Shown here: positions 58,415 to 64,000 of the stretch, in pieces
How the letters are laid out: each line of letters starts with the position of its first letter
Position numbering within the stretch: position 1 is the stretch's first letter
Source of the DNA: Brachynemurus nebulosus
Lineage: Eukaryota > Arthropoda > Insecta > Neuroptera > Myrmeleontidae
Reading direction: 5' to 3'
Length of the DNA stretch: 64,000 nt
Assembly: GCA_035578155.1 (NCBI GenBank)
Contig: JAPWDM010000013.1
Location: 11,681,527-11,745,526 of the forward strand
Program-made: the position numbers and the translations under genes
The notes under the pieces: model-generated
The model's database searches: none
What the model saw: the letters and a program-made list of their open reading frames with translations, nothing else
Told to the model about the DNA's origin: nothing

Positions 58415-59429
58415 TGTAGTATAATCAATCGACAAAATATAATCCATAATTCATCGTTCCAACAGAATGTGTAATTGAACTCTTTAAATAGATGTCGCTA
58501 CAGTAGTCAGTCGCACCAACATATTGTGTTGATCGTGGAAAAAAAATGAATAAAAAAAAAGCAGCTGCGGGGCACTATAACAAAAGGAACAGGTTGTGTG
58601 GATTATTCGTTCGCGTAGACGATTCATTAATACAATAAAATTGTCAAAATGGTTTTCGCAATTCGATTAGTAGATATAGTCAACGTCATTTAATAGATTA
58701 TACGATGATTCTAACATTGGGAAATTTCAATTGTTTGCTTGATAAATGTAACGTTTTTCGGAGAGATTGAATAAAAATAATTATTGTTCTTTCGTTCCGA
58801 TAACAATTATGGTAATCTTTTTTCGATAGTTAGATTGTATTTATTTTTAACATTCAAATATCAGTGTTATTTTTAAATGGTTTTGCTTGCGATGTTCGTA
58901 AATAAGTATGTCTTTCCGTTTCAAAGTTGGTATTCTAATTTTAAACTCGTTTTCTATTAATCGGTCGAAACTGGGAGGAACTAACTAACAACGCCTTGTC
59001 CCTTGTAGAATATCAGGATTACCCTAAAATTTGCTCTCCTAATATTCTCAGAATTCGATATTAGAAATCCTAATCTCATATCATATAAGGTATTTTTTTC
59101 TACGTTCATTCAAAATTGGGCAAACTTATAAGCTCTCAAGTCTGTCTGGTGATTTTCGATCTTTTAAAGTTGAATAGAACCTTAGTTAGCTAATTTATAT
59201 GCCCTTTTATTTTTCGTTATCTCCTGAGTTTTTACTGGTAAATTTCAATAGGAATTTCGTCGGCTTATGATTAAAAATTTTTAAAATTTTACACATTTTT
59301 TATTAAAATAATTTTCTTTTATTTTTCAGGTAAATATGAACAAAAAATTTTTCCTCGCTACATCTCCTCCTGTTGCGCCGTAAGTTTTTAAACTAAAATC
59401 AAAAATTTTTAAAAATTAAAAAGAAAATA
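58415..59429. other. AT-rich stretch without supported gene
   Basis: No recognisable feature. Confidence 0.5.
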
Positions 59430-60272
59430 TGGGAAAGACTGGGGTAAAGTGGCCATTGGCCTTTTACTCACCGGAAACTACCCCAATCTTGTGGCGAAGT
59501 TGAATACTAACTTGTAGTCAAGCCATTAGTATTCTATTAAAACGTCAATGATCAGTTTCCTAAATTGTATGAATTATAACGAATTTTCTGAATTTTCGAG
59601 TGTTGAGGTAAAATAAGTTTTAATTTGTATTGTCATTATTTTTTTATTAATTACGAATACAATTTTTTTAATTGGGATAGCTAAAAGCTCTGTCTAATTA
59701 CCTTTAAAATAATATAGTTATCGATGAATCAGAAAACTCTTTCTTAAAATTAGTTGTGGTTTGCCGAAATGGCGTCTGACGGGGTAAAGTGGCCAGGCTT
59801 ATAATGGGGCAAAGTGGTCAGTGTCTCCGATCGCTGCTCAAATTGAATTCTTAGAATATTTTATAGACAAAAGAATTGCCTGAAATCAGTTCCGAGAAAA
59901 AATGTGAAAAAGGAACCCTTATGGTGAGACAATGTCCGTCCGTCCGTCCGTCCGTTGATATATAATAATTAATGATACAAACATAGTTTAATTTTGTATA
60001 TAAACATGTTTATTACTTCAAGATTTTTTTGGGTTAAAATGGGTATCCCTGGCCACATTACTCAACATACTGGGGTAAAGTGGTCACCTTGCACATGTTG
60101 TGAAAAACAAAAATTGCAAAAATACTAATTAAGATATTCATAATATATTAATAGTTATTGGTTCTGCACTAAAACAACTATATGCTAAATACTTATTAAT
60201 CTGTATTTGTTTTCAAATAAATAAACTAAACAACATTTTGTCTTAGAGTGGCCACTTTACCTCAATCTCCCC
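59430..60272. mobile_element. TA-flanked element with GGGGTAAAGTGGCC ends
   Basis: The left end TGGGAAAGACTGGGGTAAAG (then TGGCC) resembles the reverse complement of the right end, GGGGAGATTGAGGTAAAGTG (then GCC), with a 2-bp shift. TA lies outside each (59428-59429, 60273-60274). The motif GGGGTAAAGTGGYCA is also repeated inside (about 59780, 59806 as GGGGCAAAGTGGTCA, 60072). It is of the same general kind as 57095-58412 but a different family. No transposase. Confidence 0.72.
59934..59955. repeat. (TCCG)n microsatellite
   Basis: Five consecutive TCCG units inside the element at 59430-60272. Confidence 0.95.
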
Positions 60273-60702
60273 TAAATGTTACTATCTATATGATAAATTA
60301 AAAGATTGGAACACTGAACTACAGCTTAGATTTAATATTGATGTCATCGACGATTGAACTTGCATCCTTTTGAGTCGACACAACACGAATATGTAATCGT
60401 TCGCGTCATCTACATGGGTAACTGTAACTTCACTTCAGTCAAAGTTCAAAACAAAAATCCCACTCAATGTTATATCTTTTTTTCTGTGCGTTATCAATTT
60501 GTTTTCTGCATTAAAAAAAAAAAGCAAAAACCAAAAACAAAAGAAAATAATAACAAAAAAAACAAGTTGTACGCAAATAGTGTTCCATAGATACATCCAA
60601 GAGTGTTCTGTATTATTAGTGTTTCGTTCTATAAGACTGAATGTAATAGCATATATACGAGGGTTTATTTTTGTTTTTATTGAAAACAAAAACAGACTAA
60701 AC

Positions 60703-63516
60703 ATGTACTCTGAAACAACTAAACAAGATCAACAAAATAATGTGTCTCATTTTGTAATTTTTCATCTAAATATTCAAAGCCTACGTAATAAATTACCTGA
60801 AATTGAAGCTCAGGATCTCAATCATGATATTGTTTGCTTTACGGAACATTGGCTTGACAACAGTGAAATTGAGTCTCTGGTAATCAATGGTTACAAGGTC
60901 ATCGATAATTTTTGTAGAAAAAGTCATATTCATGGAGGAGTGGTTATTTTGGCTAAACAAGATATTGCTAATTCTTTCGTCGTTTTACAGGATATCAAAA
61001 ATCTATCTACTGATATTGACTGCGAAGTGTGTGCAGTGGAATCGCGTAAACTAAATGTAATTATAGTATCTGTATACCGATCACCAGCTGGTGATTTTGA
61101 TATATTCTTAGACAAAATCATTACTTTATTAGATAAACTTAAAAATTCTAACCGAACAATTATTATTAATGGTGATTTTAACTTAAAGTTTAATACTGCG
61201 GACAAATTAACAGTAAATTTTATTGATATCTTGAGTTCTTATGGCTTTTATCCCACCATAGTGACTGAAACCAGGTTTAACTCGTGTCTTGATAACATAA
61301 TAATTAATAACACGGACGTACCGTACAGATCATATACATTAAATACAGGTTTGTCCGATCATTTTGCAGTATTAATAGATTTATGTCTGTCGTTTACAAA
61401 AATAAAAGAAAAACCGGTTTTTACTAGAAACATTACAGATGAGAGTCTTCATATGTTTCATGATTATGTGGGGGACATAAACTGGAATTTTATAGATAAT
61501 AATAATCTGAATATTGATGGAAAATTTGAAATATTTCTTGAGTACCTTACTCAAGGAATAAATACATTTTTTCCATTTAAAAAAATTAAACCTACTAATT
61601 CTACATCCAAAATTAAATGGTTTAATGATGAGTTGAGGGTTATGAGAGACACTGTTAAATTAATTTATGAATCTATGCAAACCAAAAATCTACCACAGTT
61701 ATCTCAGATAATGAAAACCTATCGTGCTAAATACAGAGCTGCGCTAAATGAAGCTAAACTTAAAGCACATAGTGCTTTTATTAGTAAATCCGCTAATAAA
61801 ACTAAAGCCACTTGGGAAATTGTAAACAGTATTAGGAACAAGGGTAAATTTCACTACACAGAAGACTCGTTAACACCTGATGATTTCAATGAGTATTTTA
61901 TAAATATAGCTGAAAACATTGTTAGCAATTTACCTAAATGCGATTTAAAACCAGATGTTTTTCTTAAAAAATTGACGACTTGTGACAATTTCAGTTTTAA
62001 AGAAGTCTCTTTTATAGAAGTCAGAGATGCAATAGTCAGTTTGAAAAATTCTACTTGTAAAGATGTTTACGGTTTTGATAACAGAATCGTGAAATCTATC
62101 ATTAACGAAATATTTGTTCCTTTAACGAAACTATTCAACCAATGTGTTAACTGCAGCTACTTCCCTTCTGCTTTAAAAATTGCAAGAGTCGTCCCAGTGC
62201 ATAAAAAAGGTCCTGCGAATGTATTAAATAATTATAGGCCGATATCTATAATTCCAATATTTGGTAAAATATTTGAGAAATTGTTAAAAAAACAGATATG
62301 CAACCATCTTGAAACCAATGACGTACTGAATCCATCCCAGTTTGGCTTTAGGAGTTCCAAATCAACAACCCTGGCGATTAGCCATTTAATTACAATGGTG
62401 GTTAAGGGTCTTGCCAGTAATAATACTGTTGGTGTCAGGCTCTGTGATTTGAGCAAAGCTTTTGACTGTGTTTCTTTCAATAGCTTATTAAATAAACTGA
62501 CCTATTATGGCTTTGCTGCGAATACCATAGAATTGATTGGATCATATTTAGTAAATCGGTCACAGTATGTCGAAATAAATGGCAACAACTCGAACTTAAT
62601 ATCAGTTAAACACGGAGTACCCCAAGGCTCTGTATTGGGCCCGATCTTGTTTTTGATCTATATAAATGACCTTCCACTTTGTGATGATACTAACGATTTT
62701 GTGTTATTTGCTGATGATACAACGGTCATTAGCCAGAGTACCGATTTAGTTGATCTTCAAATCAAAATGAAGGATGTACAGGTAAACATGAATAACTGGT
62801 TTTCAGCCAATCATCTGAGTCTGAACTTGACAAAAACGCAGACCCTATTTTTCTCTCCACGGAATGAGAAAATAGACGGTAATCTGGATGCCGCAACATT
62901 CTTAGGTGTAACTTTGGATCCTAAACTAAACTGGGAAAAGCATACGGACCACCTAGCGAAGAAAATCGTAACTGGGATATTTGCGCTACGTAATGCAACA
63001 CGTGTATTGCCGCGCCATATTTTAATTGATGTGTTTCATGCCTTAATTCAGTCTCATATATCGTATGCAATTCTTATATGGGGCCATGCCTCGTCATGTC
63101 TTCGTATCTTTCGGTTACAACGTCGAGCTGTAAGAGTAATCTCTGGTGCCGGTTATCGTGAAGACTGCAAGGACTTATTTATAAATTTGAAAATAATGAC
63201 GGTCCCATGTTTATACATAATGAATTGTTTACTTTATGTGAGACAAAATGACACAAACTACGTAAGACATGCCACTGTACATAATCATGACACAAGAAAC
63301 AAAAACAACATCTGTATAGACAGGTATCGGACAAACCGAGTTAGGTCAGGTGTTGGTTACTATGGACCCAAAATGTATAATATGCTGCCATCTAGCGTAA
63401 GAACTTTGCCTTTTCAAAAATTTAAAAGTGAAATAAAAAAATATCTTTTAGTAAAATGTTTTTATACTATTGATGAGTACTTTAATAATGATTTTAGCGA
63501 TTTTAATCTGTTGTAA
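60703..63516 (+). CDS. LINE endonuclease/reverse transcriptase (ORF2-type)
   Basis: This protein would nick chromosomal DNA and copy the element's RNA at the nick (target-primed reverse transcription). The frame is open from 60499 (1005 codons), but I place the start at the ATG at 60703, because the first 68 codons are Lys-rich low-complexity text and the endonuclease begins just after. Numbering from 60499, endonuclease motifs are N91 (HLNIQS), E116 (TEHW), Y193 (SVYRSP), GDFN 225-228, LDNI 264-267 and SDH 286-288. Reverse-transcriptase motifs are ARVVPVHKKG (562-571), NYRPIS (578-583), QFGFRSSKST (614-623), motif A with D650 and D656 (CDLSKAFD), VPQGSVLGPILF (707-718), FADD 737-740 and the thumb-side FLGVTLD. 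The C-terminal part (about 800-1005) has the usual Trp/Arg-rich LINE features and no RNase H. There are no frameshifts or stops. The layout fits the CR1/Rex/Daphne or jockey side of the non-LTR tree; the exact clade cannot be settled by eye. Confidence 0.93.
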   Translation: MYSETTKQDQQNNVSHFVIFHLNIQSLRNKLPEIEAQDLNHDIVCFTEHWLDNSEIESLVINGYKVIDNFCRKSHIHGGVVILAKQDIANSFVVLQDIKNLSTDIDCEVCAVESRKLNVIIVSVYRSPAGDFDIFLDKIITLLDKLKNSNRTIIINGDFNLKFNTADKLTVNFIDILSSYGFYPTIVTETRFNSCLDNIIINNTDVPYRSYTLNTGLSDHFAVLIDLCLSFTKIKEKPVFTRNITDESLHMFHDYVGDINWNFIDNNNLNIDGKFEIFLEYLTQGINTFFPFKKIKPTNSTSKIKWFNDELRVMRDTVKLIYESMQTKNLPQLSQIMKTYRAKYRAALNEAKLKAHSAFISKSANKTKATWEIVNSIRNKGKFHYTEDSLTPDDFNEYFINIAENIVSNLPKCDLKPDVFLKKLTTCDNFSFKEVSFIEVRDAIVSLKNSTCKDVYGFDNRIVKSIINEIFVPLTKLFNQCVNCSYFPSALKIARVVPVHKKGPANVLNNYRPISIIPIFGKIFEKLLKKQICNHLETNDVLNPSQFGFRSSKSTTLAISHLITMVVKGLASNNTVGVRLCDLSKAFDCVSFNSLLNKLTYYGFAANTIELIGSYLVNRSQYVEINGNNSNLISVKHGVPQGSVLGPILFLIYINDLPLCDDTNDFVLFADDTTVISQSTDLVDLQIKMKDVQVNMNNWFSANHLSLNLTKTQTLFFSPRNEKIDGNLDAATFLGVTLDPKLNWEKHTDHLAKKIVTGIFALRNATRVLPRHILIDVFHALIQSHISYAILIWGHASSCLRIFRLQRRAVRVISGAGYREDCKDLFINLKIMTVPCLYIMNCLLYVRQNDTNYVRHATVHNHDTRNKNNICIDRYRTNRVRSGVGYYGPKMYNMLPSSVRTLPFQKFKSEIKKYLLVKCFYTIDEYFNNDFSDFNLL

Positions 63517-63563
63517 GTTTTAATATTATGACTTGTGTAAACAGTTTTTATGTAATAGCACCA

Positions 63564-63592
63564 AATAAATATTATTATTATTATTATTATAA
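63564..63592 (+). terminator. LINE 3' end: AATAAA and (ATT)n tail
   Basis: AATAAA at 63564-63569 runs straight into about seven ATT units. A short tandem tail instead of poly(A) is known from several non-LTR clades (I, CR1-like). Confidence 0.75.
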
Positions 63593-63699
63593 TTATAGAA
63601 ATAAACTATATATTTCGATTTCAAAACGATCGTGTCTTTCTCAATCTCGGCCTATTTTGGTACGGAATACTAATAAACTCAATAGTAATTGATTTAAAA

Positions 63700-64000
63700 T
63701 TTAAAAGAATAAAATTTTCAAGCAATATATTGTGCAATAAGTGCGGGAAATTGTCGATTGTAGTGAGTGCACTCATGCGCTTGAGTGGAGGACAATCCCG
63801 CACGAGTTGCACATACTATTTTTTATTACGAATTTCACATACTTTTTTCTATTATTATCACTATTTTTGACATTTTTATTACTTTTTAAAATAATATTTA
63901 AAATATTAATTTTTTTCTGAATTAATTATCGTTTAAATTACTTTGTTGGTGGTTTCTATAGAAATAATTATGAAATATTTATTAAATGAAAAATTAAGAG
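63700..64000 (-). repeat. Dispersed repeat R, reverse copy, cut by the window end
   Basis: This is the reverse complement of 27747-28060 with few differences. It lacks about 40 bp present in the forward copy and contains the mirror of GTGCGGGATTGTC and of AGTGCACTCACTAC. The element clearly continues beyond base 64000. The reverse frame at 63621-63812 is within it and is not supported as a gene. Confidence 0.85.

Larger units (their letters stand above)
60340..63592 (+). mobile_element. Non-LTR retrotransposon (LINE), CR1/jockey-like
   Basis: A single long ORF encodes an apurinic-type endonuclease followed by a reverse transcriptase and a C-terminal region. It is followed by a short 3' UTR (about 50 bp), an AATAAA at 63564-63569 and an (ATT)n tail (63570-63590). 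No RNase H domain and no upstream ORF1 were found. The preceding 230 bp could be the 5' UTR, or the copy may be 5'-truncated; the 5' border is uncertain because no target duplication was identified. The intact ORF suggests a recent insertion. It lies directly beside the element ending at 60272. Confidence 0.85.

Overview
This is a 64 kb stretch of AT-rich nuclear DNA from an animal, most likely an insect. The evidence is a full-length LINE open reading frame, eukaryotic tRNA-like sequences with internal Pol III boxes, many short non-autonomous DNA transposons, microsatellites and minisatellites. A hemipteran is my guess from the style of the repeats, but the sequence alone cannot fix the species. 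I find no complete host protein-coding gene. Nearly all short open frames are chance frames or run through simple repeats.

The window is a mosaic of mobile elements. I recognise (i) one LINE (about 60.3-63.6 kb) with an intact endonuclease/reverse transcriptase ORF and an (ATT)n tail; (ii) several distinct families of inverted-repeat elements flanked by TTAA (136-1276, 8714-9419, 17212-17585, 23275-24192 decayed, 25342-26045, 32546-33465, 37216-37735), the target type of piggyBac-like transposons; (iii) TA-flanked inverted-repeat elements of Tc1/mariner/pogo type (11424-12845, 22186-22415, 39192-39523, 40221-41143, 45833-46180, 57095-58412, 59430-60272); (iv) two hAT-type miniature elements with 8-bp target duplications (11998-12457, 30392-30580); (v) a recurring family, called family A here, with GCGAATTTCC near both ends and a microsatellite inside (594-1130, 5701-6152, about 53010-53570, plus fragments). 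None of the DNA elements carries a recognisable transposase.

Tandem repeats are prominent. There is a 31-bp minisatellite of about 1 kb with higher-order structure (6.7-7.8 kb), a 170-bp satellite in two places (16.6-17.7 kb and 46.8-47.3 kb), a 90-bp triplet (36.7 kb), a 384-bp duplication (13.7-14.4 kb), and three older arrays with periods near 100-170 bp. A tRNA-like module recurs at 1.9, 19.2, 19.5, 21.0, 47.4 and 47.6 kb together with a conserved 5' flank.

Two places may carry host or formerly coding information. On the minus strand at 15850-16155 there is an unbroken frame for a cysteine-rich CXC-like C-terminal domain. At 18.4-18.7 kb there is a TATA-bearing segment that could be a promoter with a very short first coding exon. 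Nested insertions give a relative order of events: family A inside a fold-back element, a hAT element inside a TA element, and a TTAA element inside a satellite unit.
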